From QHXW01 sp035280425 (GTDB lineage Bacteria; Acidobacteriota; Terriglobia; Bryobacterales; Bryobacteraceae), in NCBI GenBank assembly GCA_035280425.1, contig DATEFW010000012.1, positions 1-64,000 on the forward strand: DNA of 64,000 nt, written 5' to 3'. Both the position numbers and the translations under genes were made by a program. The notes beneath the pieces are model-generated. The model was not told the origin of the DNA, did not search any database, and saw only the letters and a program-made list of their open reading frames with translations. Shown piece by piece: positions 24,970-34,800 of this stretch; position 1 is the first letter of the stretch; the number at the start of each line of letters is the position of its first letter.

Positions 24970-26264
24970 CGCAGCAGGCCCATCGAATATTGGAGCGCCG
25001 AATACTGGCTCTGGTAGTCGTATTTTGCGCTCAAATTTTCTATTTCCGCCTGGGTGAGGTTCAACTGGGCTTGGGTGAGCTCGACAATGGAGGACAGTCC
25101 GAGGTTATAGCGGCCTTGTGCGAGGTCCAGGGCGAGGCTTGCTTCCCGAAGAAACTGCGCCGTAACGTCAATACGCTGAAATGCCGTCATGGCACTCGCC
25201 CATGCCACGCGAACGTCCCGCGCGACACGCTCCTGCTCGTTGCGAAAGTTCTGATCGGCCTCGAGAGCGCGATAGCGCGCCGCCTCGCGGCGAGCGGAAA
25301 ACAGATGGCCATTGAAAACCGGGATTTGGACGTTTACGGCCGCGCCGCCGTACTCGCTGGGAATCTGCTGGCTGGTGAGCTGTGCCATATAAGGTGTGTA
25401 TCCCGCGACACCGAGCAGTGTGACGGTCGGCCGGGAGAGATCTTTTTCGGCCTCGGCAAATTTATATGCGGCGTCGCGCGTGTATCGCAGACTCGAAAGC
25501 TCGGGCCGGTTGGTCATCGCCTGCGCGATCAGGCTGTCAGCTTTGTCCGGGGGGCTTGGCGGCAGCGGTTCATCGACCAGCCGGTAGTTGACGACCTGGT
25601 CAGACCCGAGGGAGCGCGACAACTCGGCAAAAGCTTCGTCAACGCTGTCCTGAGCGCGAATCAGCAGCAGCTTGGCCTCGGAGACGTTGACATCGGCGAA
25701 GCTGACGTCGAGCTGCGACTTCAGATTATTCTTGGCGAGCGAACTGACCTGATCGAGAAGAAGCTGGCGCGCGGCAACGGTCTCTTCCGCAACCTTCACC
25801 ACGGCCTGCGCGTGTAATGCGTCATAGTAGGCGCGGTTTACGCCGAGCAGCACGTCATAGCGAGTGGCCTGATAGTTCTGTCCGCTGGCCTGTGCGTGCA
25901 AGCGAGAACTCGCGACAAGGCTGGAGGTACGGCCAACGTCCGTTATCAATTGCGACAGGGTGATGCCCTGGCCATAGCGGTTGAACAACCGCGGGTCGGT
26001 GAGGAAAGCTGCGCCGATGCGTGCTTCACGATTAGCGATCGAACCGGTGAAATCGGCGCCCACCAGCGGATAATAGGGGGCGCGAGCCTCGATAACCTGC
26101 TGGTTGGCGAATGCTGTTTCGTTTTGAGCAGCGAGCACCTGGGGATGATTTTTAATCGCAATAGCTTCGGCTTCCTGCAGCGTCAGCTTGGGGGGAGGCG
26201 CCTGGGCAAGGGCCATCTCAAATGCCGCCAGGGCCGGTAAGGTGTGAAAAAGAAATCTACGCAT
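24966..26264 (-). CDS. TolC-family outer-membrane efflux protein
   Basis: 432 aa. Signal peptide MRRFLFHTLPALAAFEMALA. The pattern of long amphipathic helices and short strands repeated twice is that of TolC/OprM channels: LTLQEAEAIAIKNHPQVLAAQNE at the N-terminus, the second half starting near RPELSSLRYTRDAAYKFAEAEKDL, and a late YNLGLSSIVELTQAQLNLTQAE motif characteristic of the second repeat. It forms the outer-membrane exit duct of a tripartite pump. It overlaps the upstream RND permease gene by 8 nt and the next gene by 4 nt, so its expression is coupled to the pump. No lipobox is apparent. Confidence 0.92.
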   Translation of the reverse strand: MRRFLFHTLPALAAFEMALAQAPPPKLTLQEAEAIAIKNHPQVLAAQNETAFANQQVIEARAPYYPLVGADFTGSIANREARIGAAFLTDPRLFNRYGQGITLSQLITDVGRTSSLVASSRLHAQASGQNYQATRYDVLLGVNRAYYDALHAQAVVKVAEETVAARQLLLDQVSSLAKNNLKSQLDVSFADVNVSEAKLLLIRAQDSVDEAFAELSRSLGSDQVVNYRLVDEPLPPSPPDKADSLIAQAMTNRPELSSLRYTRDAAYKFAEAEKDLSRPTVTLLGVAGYTPYMAQLTSQQIPSEYGGAAVNVQIPVFNGHLFSARREAARYRALEADQNFRNEQERVARDVRVAWASAMTAFQRIDVTAQFLREASLALDLAQGRYNLGLSSIVELTQAQLNLTQAEIENLSAKYDYQSQYSALQYSMGLLR

Positions 26265-29200
26265 GCGATCCTCTCCTGCGATATACCAGCAGATAAGCAG
26301 CCGGCACGATAAAAACCGTTAAGAGCACCGATGAGGCGAGGCCTCCGATGATCGCCCGCGCCATGGGCGTGTATTGTTCGCCTCCGGTCCCGAGCCGCAT
26401 GGCCATCGGCAACATGCCGATGATGGTGGCGAGGGAGGTCATCAATATGGGACGGAGCCGTACGCGACAGGCGGTAATGACAGCATCGGCAACCGGCAGG
26501 CCCTGGCCTTCGAGCTTATGCGCGAAATCGACGATCAGGATGCTGTTCGAGTCCGCGATGCCCACCAGCATGAGTACGCCCATCAAAGACATGACATTAA
26601 GCGTGGTATGCGTGAGCGGCAGAATGATCAGCACGCCGATAAAACCCATGGGGATGGCCAGCATGATCAGGAATGGGTCGATGAACGAACGGAACTGTGC
26701 GATCAGGATCAGATAAAGGAGAATAAACGACAGAACGAATCCAATGCCGAAACTCTTGAACGACTGTTCCATGCCTTCCACCATTCCCCGAAGGCTGACC
26801 CGCACATTGGAGGGGAGTTTGGCATCGTTCACCACCGCGCGGATCTTGCTGGTCACCTTTCCGAGATCCTCCCCGGCAGGAGTGACGTAAACGTCCACCA
26901 CGCGCTGAATCTGGTGGTGGTCAATTTCCGTGGGCGACAGGACATGCTCGAGGCTGACGACGTTATCGAGGACCGTGACGGGACGAACGGGACCATCCGG
27001 GAGGGAAACGGCGGCGCCCTTGGCCGCCCAATTCGCCCCACATGCCCAAACAGGTTTTCGCGTTGCAGAGGAGGGCTGAAGGGCCTGTGGTGAGGGAACG
27101 GCCGGGCCGCAAGAAAGATTGCGTGCTTCCGGAATCAGCCGGCGGAGGGGGATCTGTTTCAAATCGGTGGGATTGTGAATGGCCGCGGGGCCGTGCTCGG
27201 GATACTGAACGGTGAGGAAGTAATCGTTGCCGGTCTTGTAATCCACCCAGTAGTTGGGCGCGATCATCGTATTGGAATTCAGCGCAGTGATCACGTTGTC
27301 CACAATCTCCTTCTGATTCAGTCCCAGCTCGGCAGCGTGAACACGATCCACGTTCAGGCGCAGAGCAGGATAGTTCATATCCTGAGGAATGTAGACGTCG
27401 CCCACACCGTGTAACTGGCGGATTCTTCCGGAGAGATCCTGCGCTACGCGATAGGTCTCGTTCAGATTGCGGCTCGAGACCTGCAAATCGATCGGCGCCG
27501 GCATTCCCATATTGAGAATGGCGTCCACCATCGAACCGCTCTGGAAGAATGCGCGGACATCGGGATACTTCGCGGCGATCTCTTTGCGCACGCGATCCAT
27601 GTACTCCCGGCTGGCAACACGATGCTCCGGATTGAGGGAAGCCTGAATTGTGGCGGTATACTGCCCGGCGTTGGTTGTGTAAAGAGAGGAAAAATCGTTG
27701 ACGACCCCAATGTTGGACACAATCATGTTGAGATCATGCGGATCGATGGTGTGCCGGATGAGATCCTCGATTTTGGCAACGTATTGTTCCGTCAATTCAA
27801 TTCGCGTGCCGGTTGGCGCCTTCATATTGATCGTGAACTGGCCGGCATCGGTTTGCGGAAAAAAGGCGACGCCCAGGAATCGGTAGACTCCCAGGCTGGC
27901 AAAAAAGAGAAGCGATAAAAAGATGACGGTGAGTGCCGGCCGTTTGAGGGCCCGCCGGACGGAACGCTCGTAAAAATCAAGCATGCCGTTGAACGCCCGA
28001 TTAAATAAGCTGTTGAAGCGATCGCCCCAGGAAAGATCTTCGGATTCGGGATGGACAGTGGCGCCTTCCGCCGCCCGGGTTGTGTGGTGGGCGACCTTCA
28101 AAAACCGCGAACAAAACAGCGGGATCACCGTCATCGCCAGGAAATAAGATGCGAACAGAGAAATGGCAACGGCGAGCGCCAGCGCAGAAAAGAGAAATCG
28201 GCTGACTCCGTAAAGGAATGTCACCGGGAAGAAGACAACCACGGTGGTCAGAGTGGCGGCCAGCACAGCGAGACTGACCTCGGAACCTCCCTGCTCGGCC
28301 GCTATCCCGGGCGACGATCCAAGCTCGAGGTGACGATAGATATTTTCCAGCGAGATCACAGAGTTATCGATGACTCGCGAGAAAGCCAATGCGAGGCCGC
28401 CCAGAATCATCGTATTGACCGTGCTGCCCATCATATACAGCACCACGAATGTGGCGAGGGCGGAGAGCGGAATCGAAAGCAGTACGGCGAACGTCGCTCG
28501 CATGCTGCCCAGGAAGATCAAGATCATCAGGCTGGTGAGCACCAGCCCCATGATGCCTTCGTGGAGTACGGTGTTTAGCGCTTCCTTAACAAAGACGGAC
28601 TGATCGAAAACGACATTGGCTTTCAACTGGCGTGGAATATCGAAAAGGCGGCCGATCAATTTGCGAACGCCTTCCACCACGTCGATCGTATTGGTATCGC
28701 CACCCTGCTTCATGATGGGGATGTAGCAGGAACGCTGCCCGTCGACCCGAACGATGTTGTACTGCATCTGGCTGGCGTCTTTTGCAGTTCCGACGTCAGC
28801 CACCGAAACCCAGCGCTGACCGATTGTCTTCAGGGGGACACTGTTCAGTTCCTGGACCTGCTTGACCAGGCTGTTGGAGTAAACGAAATAATCGTTGGAT
28901 CCAACCTTGACGTCTCCGGCGGGCAGGATGAGGTTGTTCTTGTTGATGGCATTGACTACATCCATCACACTCAACTGGCGGGATCGCAGCTTATACGGAT
29001 CCACATAGACCATTACCTGCCGGTACTTGCCTCCAAAAGGCGGTGGAATTTCCGCGCCCTTGACCACTGCGATCTGGTTGCGAATCTGGAATTGAGCGAG
29101 ATCGTGGAGCTGTGTTTCATTCAAACCGGCGCCCTTTACCGTCACCAGACAAACGGGAAGACTGGAGGCGTCAAACTTGAGCACGACCGGCGGCAACGTG

Positions 29201-29559
29201 CCCGGCGGCAAGCGCTTCAGATCTGCCAGGGCCAGGTTCGAAAGTTCCGTGACATCCGCGTCGGCGCTCGTGCCGGGTTGAAAGAAGACTTTTATGATGC
29301 TTACACCCAGCAACGAGCGGGATTCCATATGATCGATGCCGCTGGCCAGGGTGAAAAAGCGCTCGAGAGGATCGGTGATATCGGTCTCGATATCCTCCGG
29401 CGGCATGCCGGAATAAAACGTGGCGACTACCACCTCGGGCAAATTGATTGCCGGAAAAAGATCGACCGGCATGCGCGCTAAACTGGTCACGCCGATGACC
29501 GTCAGCACCAGGCAGATGACGATAATGAAATACGGATTGCGGATGGAGAAGCGCGGCAT
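26257..29559 (-). CDS. RND efflux pump permease subunit 1, with 44-residue insertion
   Basis: 1100 aa; the family is normally about 1020-1060. It starts MPRFSIRNPYFIIVICLVLT and shows the two six-TM halves of AcrB-like proteins with large periplasmic loops. TM4 has FSRVIDNSVISLENIYRHLE (one Asp followed by Asn instead of the Asp pair of AcrB). TM10 has VGIADSNSILIVDFAH (Ser at the AcrB Lys940 position, with Asp nearby). TM11 contains RVRLRPILMTSLATIIGM. Compared with its tandem paralogue it has an extra stretch of about 44 residues (coordinates about 27004-27135) in the C-terminal periplasmic half. It couples proton entry to export of hydrophobic or amphiphilic compounds. It overlaps tolC by 8 nt and follows the second permease by 23 bp. 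Confidence 0.92.
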   Translation of the reverse strand: MPRFSIRNPYFIIVICLVLTVIGVTSLARMPVDLFPAINLPEVVVATFYSGMPPEDIETDITDPLERFFTLASGIDHMESRSLLGVSIIKVFFQPGTSADADVTELSNLALADLKRLPPGTLPPVVLKFDASSLPVCLVTVKGAGLNETQLHDLAQFQIRNQIAVVKGAEIPPPFGGKYRQVMVYVDPYKLRSRQLSVMDVVNAINKNNLILPAGDVKVGSNDYFVYSNSLVKQVQELNSVPLKTIGQRWVSVADVGTAKDASQMQYNIVRVDGQRSCYIPIMKQGGDTNTIDVVEGVRKLIGRLFDIPRQLKANVVFDQSVFVKEALNTVLHEGIMGLVLTSLMILIFLGSMRATFAVLLSIPLSALATFVVLYMMGSTVNTMILGGLALAFSRVIDNSVISLENIYRHLELGSSPGIAAEQGGSEVSLAVLAATLTTVVVFFPVTFLYGVSRFLFSALALAVAISLFASYFLAMTVIPLFCSRFLKVAHHTTRAAEGATVHPESEDLSWGDRFNSLFNRAFNGMLDFYERSVRRALKRPALTVIFLSLLFFASLGVYRFLGVAFFPQTDAGQFTINMKAPTGTRIELTEQYVAKIEDLIRHTIDPHDLNMIVSNIGVVNDFSSLYTTNAGQYTATIQASLNPEHRVASREYMDRVRKEIAAKYPDVRAFFQSGSMVDAILNMGMPAPIDLQVSSRNLNETYRVAQDLSGRIRQLHGVGDVYIPQDMNYPALRLNVDRVHAAELGLNQKEIVDNVITALNSNTMIAPNYWVDYKTGNDYFLTVQYPEHGPAAIHNPTDLKQIPLRRLIPEARNLSCGPAVPSPQALQPSSATRKPVWACGANWAAKGAAVSLPDGPVRPVTVLDNVVSLEHVLSPTEIDHHQIQRVVDVYVTPAGEDLGKVTSKIRAVVNDAKLPSNVRVSLRGMVEGMEQSFKSFGIGFVLSFILLYLILIAQFRSFIDPFLIMLAIPMGFIGVLIILPLTHTTLNVMSLMGVLMLVGIADSNSILIVDFAHKLEGQGLPVADAVITACRVRLRPILMTSLATIIGMLPMAMRLGTGGEQYTPMARAIIGGLASSVLLTVFIVPAAYLLVYRRRGSHA
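27004..27135 (-). repeat. 132-bp in-frame insertion in RND permease 1, possible dispersed element
   Basis: In the minus frame it encodes about 44 residues running from PEARNLSCGPAV to GAAVSLPDG, which are absent from the otherwise collinear paralogue. It includes two Cys and Pro/Ala-rich sequence unlike an RND docking loop. The boundaries are approximate. Confidence 0.45.
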
Positions 29560-29582
29560 CGGTGGTTATTGCGTTCCGGACT

Positions 29583-32500
29583 TCATACGCTGGTGGCCGT
29601 CCGACGCCGGCGGTAGACCAGCAGATAAGCGGCCGGCACGATGTACACCGTCAGGACCACCGATGCCGTCAAGCCGCCGATGATGGCACGCGCCAGCGGC
29701 GCATACTGCTCGCTGCCCGTCCCCAGCTTCAGCGCCATCGGAACCATGCCGATGATGGTGGCGAGCGAGGTCATCAGAATCGGGCGGAGGCGTACCCGGC
29801 AGGACGTGATCACCGCATCCTCGACAGACTTCTGCTGCTCTTCCAGCCGGTGCGCAAATTCTACGATCAGAATGCTGTTGGACGCCGCGATGCCGACCAA
29901 CATCAGCACGCCCATCAGTGACATCACGTTCAGCGTGCTGTGCGTGAGTGGCAGAACGATGAGTACACCGATGAAACCCATGGGAATGGCCAGCATGATC
30001 AGGAAAGGGTCTTTGAAGGAGCGGAACTGCGCAACCAGAATGAGATAAAGAAGCACAACCGAAAGCGACAACCCGACGCCAAAGCTCCAAAATGAAGCCC
30101 GCATACCCTGCACCATTCCGCGCAGGTTGGTGCGGACATTGGCTGGAAATTTCATCCCCGCGATCAGGTTTTCGATTCGAGTCGCGACCTTGCCCAGATC
30201 CTCCCCCGAGGGAGTCACGTAAACGTCAGCGACGCGCTGAATCTGATAATGGTCGACTTCGGTAGGCGTCTGGACGTTCTCGAGCTTAATCACTGTGTCG
30301 AGTGTCGTGGGTTTCGTCAGATTCGGAGCACGCAGCGGAATACTCCTCAGCTCCAGAAAGTTGTGGATAGCGGGCCGGCCGTCTTCGTAGTACTGAACCG
30401 TGAGAAAGTAGTCGTTGCCGGTCTGGTGATCGACCCAATAATTCGGAGCGATCATGGTATTGGAGTTGAGCGCGGTGATGACGTTGTCGACGACTTCTTT
30501 AGGACTTAATCCCAGTTCGGCGGCGTGGATGCGATCCACATCGAGCCGCACCGCCGGATAGTTCATGTCCTGAGGAATGTAGACTTCACCGATGCCGGGC
30601 AGGCGCCGGATCCTGGCGGCGAGATCCTGGGCTACATCGTACGTGCGGCCCAGTTCGCGGCTGGAAACCTGCACGTCAATCGGCGCAGGCATGCCCATAT
30701 TCAGGATGGCATCTACCATCGAGCCGCTGGTGAAGAATGTGCGCAAGTCGGGATATTGGGCGGCGATCTCGTTGCGAATGCGGTCCATATATTCGAAACT
30801 GTCGGTCTTGTGCGGCTCCTTGAGAGCCACCTGGATAGTTGCGGTGTATGGGCCGGCGTTGGTGGTGTAGAGTGCCGAAAAATCCGGCACAATCCCGATA
30901 TTGGAAACCACCATGCCGAAATCGCTTGGATCCACCGTGTGTTTAATCAGATTCTCGACCTTGGCGACGTACTGATCGGTTACCTCGATGCGGGTACCGG
31001 TCGGAACTTTCAGATTGACCGTGAACTGGCCAGCGTCGGTACGCGGAAAGAAGGCCACGCCGAGCAGCGGATAGATCGCCAGGCTGGCTACGAATAGCGC
31101 CAGCAACGCCGCCACGGTAAACCCGGGCCGCTTCAGCGCCAGCCGTACCGAGCGCTCGTAAATATCGAGCAGGCGCAGAAACATTCGGTTGAACCAGAGC
31201 ACAAAGCGGCCGCCCCAGGAAACACTCTCCGCTCCGACCGATCCTTCCTCGGGATTTTCGTCTTGCTCGGGAACAGCGTGATGCACTGCTTTCAGAAATC
31301 GCGCGCTGAACAGTGGAATCACGGTCATGGCCACGAAATAGGAGGCAAACAGCGAGATGACCACTGCCAGGGCCAGCGCCGAGAACAAAAACTTGCTGAC
31401 TCCATACAGGAACGTGACGGGGAAAAAGACGACAACCGTGGTCAGCGTAGCGGCCAGCACCGCGAGGCTGACCTCCGCTCCACCCTGCTCGGCAGCGGCC
31501 TCGGGCGTCGCGCCCAATTCCAGATGGCGGTAGATGTTTTCGAGCGAGATGACGGAGTTATCGATCACGCGCGAAAAGGCCAGCGCCAGGCCGCCGAGGA
31601 TCATGGTATTTACCGTGCTCCCCATCATGTAGAGGATGACGAACGTGGTGAGCGCCGAAAGCGGAATGGAAAGAAAAACCGCGACGGTTGCACGCAGGCT
31701 GCCGAGGAAGATGAGAATCATGAGGCTGGTGAGAACCAGGCCGATCGTGCCTTCATCGAGCAGCGTCCGGATGGCCTCCTTGACGAATGCCGATTGATCG
31801 AAGACCACCGAGGCCTTCAATTGTTTCGGGATATCGAAGAGGCGTCCGATCATGTCGCGAATGCCGTTGACCACTTCGATGGTGTTGGTATCGCCGCCTT
31901 GCTTCATGATGGGCAAGTAGACGGAGCGCTGGCCGTCAACACGCACGATGTTGTACTGGATCTGGTTCGCATCCTTCGCCTGGCCAATATCGCCAACCGA
32001 GACCCACCGCTGGTCGACAGTCTTGATGGGGATGCTGTTGAGCTCTTGGACCTGCTTCACGAGGCTGTTGGAGTAGACGTAATAATCGTAAGGCCCCATC
32101 TTGACGTCCCCGGCCGGCAGGATGAGGTTGTTTTTGTTGATCGCGTCCACCACGTCCATTACGCTGAGCTGTCGCGAGAGCAATTTGTACGGGTCTACAT
32201 AGACCATCACCTGGCGATATTTGCCGCCGAACGGCGGTGGAATTTCGGCGCCTTTCACCACCGCGATCTGATTGCGAATCGTGAACTGCCCGATGTCGTG
32301 AAGCTGCGTCTGGTTGAGACCGGCGCCTTTCAGCGTCACCAGACAGACCGGCAGGCTCGAGGCATCGAACTTAAGGACGACTGGCGGCAGCGTGCCGGGC
32401 GGCAGCCGTTTGAGGTCGGCGAGTGCGAGATTGGAGAGTTCCGTGACATCGGCATCCGCATTCGTGCCGGGCTGAAAAAAGACCTTGATAATGCTGACGC

Positions 32501-32753
32501 CGAGCAACGACCGCGACTCCATGTGATCGATCCCGCTGGCGAGGGTGAAAAACCGCTCGAGAGGATCGGTAATGTCGGTCTCGATGTCCTCAGGCGGCAT
32601 GCCGGAATAAAAGGTCGCAACGACGACCTCCGGCAAATTAATAGAAGGGAACAGGTCGACCGGCATGCGCACCAGGCTGGTGACGCCGATGACCATCAAC
32701 GCCAGGCACGCCACAACGATAAAGTACGGATTGCGAATCGAAAAGCGGGACAT
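29583..32753 (-). CDS. RND efflux pump permease subunit 2 (tandem paralogue)
   Basis: 1056 aa, the normal length of the hydrophobe/amphiphile RND class. N-terminus MSRFSIRNPYFIVVACLALM; TM4 FSRVIDNSVISLENIYRHLE; TM10 VGIAASNSILIVEFAHRLEE; TM11 RVRLRPILMTSLATIIGMVPM. The sequence is highly similar to the next gene over its whole length, implying tandem duplication. Tandem RND genes such as mdtB/mdtC in E. coli make a heterotrimer, and a mixed pump is likely here too (inference). The adaptor gene precedes it by 19 bp and the paralogue follows by 23 bp, so all four pump genes form one transcription unit. Confidence 0.92.
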   Translation of the reverse strand: MSRFSIRNPYFIVVACLALMVIGVTSLVRMPVDLFPSINLPEVVVATFYSGMPPEDIETDITDPLERFFTLASGIDHMESRSLLGVSIIKVFFQPGTNADADVTELSNLALADLKRLPPGTLPPVVLKFDASSLPVCLVTLKGAGLNQTQLHDIGQFTIRNQIAVVKGAEIPPPFGGKYRQVMVYVDPYKLLSRQLSVMDVVDAINKNNLILPAGDVKMGPYDYYVYSNSLVKQVQELNSIPIKTVDQRWVSVGDIGQAKDANQIQYNIVRVDGQRSVYLPIMKQGGDTNTIEVVNGIRDMIGRLFDIPKQLKASVVFDQSAFVKEAIRTLLDEGTIGLVLTSLMILIFLGSLRATVAVFLSIPLSALTTFVILYMMGSTVNTMILGGLALAFSRVIDNSVISLENIYRHLELGATPEAAAEQGGAEVSLAVLAATLTTVVVFFPVTFLYGVSKFLFSALALAVVISLFASYFVAMTVIPLFSARFLKAVHHAVPEQDENPEEGSVGAESVSWGGRFVLWFNRMFLRLLDIYERSVRLALKRPGFTVAALLALFVASLAIYPLLGVAFFPRTDAGQFTVNLKVPTGTRIEVTDQYVAKVENLIKHTVDPSDFGMVVSNIGIVPDFSALYTTNAGPYTATIQVALKEPHKTDSFEYMDRIRNEIAAQYPDLRTFFTSGSMVDAILNMGMPAPIDVQVSSRELGRTYDVAQDLAARIRRLPGIGEVYIPQDMNYPAVRLDVDRIHAAELGLSPKEVVDNVITALNSNTMIAPNYWVDHQTGNDYFLTVQYYEDGRPAIHNFLELRSIPLRAPNLTKPTTLDTVIKLENVQTPTEVDHYQIQRVADVYVTPSGEDLGKVATRIENLIAGMKFPANVRTNLRGMVQGMRASFWSFGVGLSLSVVLLYLILVAQFRSFKDPFLIMLAIPMGFIGVLIVLPLTHSTLNVMSLMGVLMLVGIAASNSILIVEFAHRLEEQQKSVEDAVITSCRVRLRPILMTSLATIIGMVPMALKLGTGSEQYAPLARAIIGGLTASVVLTVYIVPAAYLLVYRRRRTATSV

Positions 32754-32772
32754 CTACGTTGTTCCTGGCAGC

Positions 32773-34014
32773 CTACTCTTTCTCGCCTTGATATTCCAGG
32801 ACCTCAACAACCTGGGGGCGAACGATTTCGCCCGGTTTGAGGCCGGCGCGATCGCTGACGATTACCTGATCGCCTTCGTTCAGGCCGGTGGTGACTTGCG
32901 CTTCGTTGGCGGTCTGCAAGCCGAGCGTGATGGGACGATCCTCGATCTTGTTTTCGGCGTTGACCACGTATGCCGAAACGCGTTCTCCGTCATGGTTTAC
33001 GCCCTGCAGCGGCACCGTCAGAGCATCGCGTTTGCGGTCCAGCGAGAGCGCTGCCTCGGCATACATACCGGACATGAGCTGATGGCCGGGATTGGCCACG
33101 TCGACTTCGGTATGCATGGTGCGTGTATCTTCCTTTACGTCAACCGAGAAACGTGTGATCTTCCCCGGAAAACTTCGATTGAGTGACGGCACAGTCACGT
33201 TCACGGGATCGCCTACCCGGATGTAGCGCACGTAGGATTCCGGTACAGGAATAACCAGCCGGAACAGGTCGTCTTGCGAAACACGAACCAGCGGCATGGC
33301 TTGCGTGCTGGAATTGGTTCCGGCCTGGAGCAGCGTACCCTGGTTGGCATAGCGCTGGGTGACCACTCCGGTGAAAGGCGCCGTGATTTTGGAGTAATCG
33401 AAAAGCACCCGGTCGTGCTCTTTCTTCGCCTGTGCAGCCTGGAGCTGGCTCTGCGTGGCCTCCAGATTCGACTTTGATCCTTCAACCTGCGCCTCATCGG
33501 CGAGGTCTTTGCCCTGGGCGTCATCTACTTCCTGCTGGGCCACGAGGCCCGGCTTCAATTTGGCGACATTGTTCAGACGCTCGAATTGCAAATGGAAAAC
33601 GCGATGCTGCGCCTGCACGCGTTTTAATTCCTGTTCAGCATGGGCCACCTGATCGGAAGCATTCCGGATCGCTGCGTCGTCCTGCTGCAATTGCACTTGA
33701 AGCTCAGGGATCTCGAGAACAGCCATCACTTGTCCCTTCCTGACGCGCGTTCCGTAATCGACCAGAAGATCCTTGACATATCCGGACTCCTTGGCATACA
33801 CGTCGACCTCCTGAAATGGCACCAGTTCAGAGGAAACGGTAAGCCGGCGGTCCAGATTTTTCCTGGTGACTTTGGTAACGCCGACCTTCACGGCATCCGG
33901 CATTTCACTATCGGCGCTGACCTTGCCTCCGCGGACGCAGCCGGCCATACCGATGGAGCACACGACGGCGAGCAAACTGAAGAATGGAACGGATGCTTTA
34001 GCTGCAGAAGTCAT
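32773..34014 (-). CDS. RND periplasmic adaptor (membrane fusion) lipoprotein
   Basis: 413 aa from ATG at 34014, chosen because it places a lipoprotein signal (MTSAAKASVPFFSLLAVVCS, then IGMAGC lipobox) at the N-terminus; an ATG at 34041 adds nine residues and has no ribosome-binding site. The adaptor architecture is complete: a lipoyl-type barrel-sandwich half (YAKESGYVKDLLVDYGTRVRKGQ), a long alpha-hairpin coiled coil (about 95-190, NASDQVAHAEQELKRVQA), the second lipoyl half (TAPFTGVVTQRYANQGTLLQ), then the beta barrel and membrane-proximal domain. It joins the RND permeases to TolC. It is followed directly by the two permease genes and preceded by the RraA-like gene. Confidence 0.92.
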   Translation of the reverse strand: MTSAAKASVPFFSLLAVVCSIGMAGCVRGGKVSADSEMPDAVKVGVTKVTRKNLDRRLTVSSELVPFQEVDVYAKESGYVKDLLVDYGTRVRKGQVMAVLEIPELQVQLQQDDAAIRNASDQVAHAEQELKRVQAQHRVFHLQFERLNNVAKLKPGLVAQQEVDDAQGKDLADEAQVEGSKSNLEATQSQLQAAQAKKEHDRVLFDYSKITAPFTGVVTQRYANQGTLLQAGTNSSTQAMPLVRVSQDDLFRLVIPVPESYVRYIRVGDPVNVTVPSLNRSFPGKITRFSVDVKEDTRTMHTEVDVANPGHQLMSGMYAEAALSLDRKRDALTVPLQGVNHDGERVSAYVVNAENKIEDRPITLGLQTANEAQVTTGLNEGDQVIVSDRAGLKPGEIVRPQVVEVLEYQGEKE

Positions 34015-34083
34015 ACTTTCCGGAAATTCGCACGCCATCATAGGGTTTATTTACGTACATTTGCCGCTTCTCAAAAAAGGTGT

Positions 34084-34791
34084 TCATGTCTGATTTGGTT
34101 GGTGGAATCGAGACGCTAGTTGTTCGAGCGTGAATTCCGGAGAACGGCATAGCTCGATGAGTCTGCGTTCGTCCGCAACGAGCGCCTCGGCGACTTGGGG
34201 AATTTCGTGGGCGATTTCGTGCGGAATGATGTGGACCCCGTGCCGGTCCCCGTGCATAAGATCGCCGGGATGGATTTTCAGGCCGCCTATTTCTACCGGT
34301 TCCCCGAAATCAACAATGTGAGCATAGGAGTGCGAGACCGCCACGCTGCCGGCAAATAATTGGAAGCCCGTCTTTTCAACGGCAGGCAGGTCACGGACGG
34401 CGCCGTTGGTGATGCATCCAACGCAATCGAGCGCCAGGCCGATCCTGGCATGAATCTCTCCCACGAATGCCCCGATGCCTGCCTGGTGATCGACATCCTG
34501 AAGCACAAGCACGCGCGGCTTCGGAAGGCTCAGAACATATTCCCACCAGTCCAGCCGATCGTAATAGCAACATCCAGTCATCGGTGGGCTTGAGGAGCGG
34601 GCGCGTGCCGTTACTGCGTAACCAAGCATCGGCGCGAAGTCCGGAAACAGGCACTGAATCGCGCCGTGTACGAAGCCTTCATTGCGCAGGCGGACGTTAA
34701 ACCGTTCGATGGCGTTTGATGCCGTGCAGGTATCCAGTGCACGAAGCCTTTCCAGATCACTGGCGGGCAGGGGTTTTTTCGCAGTCGTCAT
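34084..34791 (-). CDS. RraA-like protein (RNase E inhibitor / HMG aldolase fold)
   Basis: 235 aa from ATG at 34791 (a GTG one codon earlier at 34794 is also possible). The RraA fold is recognised from an N-terminal RLRALDTCTASNAIERFNV, the central VDHQAGIGAFVGEIHARIGLALDCVG, the signature region TNGAVRDLPAVEKTGFQLF (Gly and Asp that bind the metal-keto acid in aldolases) and GDLMHGDRHGVHIIP near the C-terminus. Family members include RraA, which inhibits RNase E, and 4-hydroxy-4-methyl-2-oxoglutarate aldolases. The sequence is closer to the enzymes in length than to the 160-aa RraA. Its actual substrate is unknown. It sits 6-9 bp after a receiver-like gene and ahead of the pump adaptor. Confidence 0.75.
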   Translation of the reverse strand: MTTAKKPLPASDLERLRALDTCTASNAIERFNVRLRNEGFVHGAIQCLFPDFAPMLGYAVTARARSSSPPMTGCCYYDRLDWWEYVLSLPKPRVLVLQDVDHQAGIGAFVGEIHARIGLALDCVGCITNGAVRDLPAVEKTGFQLFAGSVAVSHSYAHIVDFGEPVEIGGLKIHPGDLMHGDRHGVHIIPHEIAHEIPQVAEALVADERRLIELCRSPEFTLEQLASRFHQPNQT

Positions 34792-34800
34792 CACAAGTGC

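Noticed and set aside
31263..32840. Long plus-strand open frame (525 codons) antisense to the RND permease and adaptor genes
   Set aside because: It lies wholly opposite conserved RND coding sequence, has no recognisable domain and biased His/Asp/Arg composition as expected for a shadow frame.
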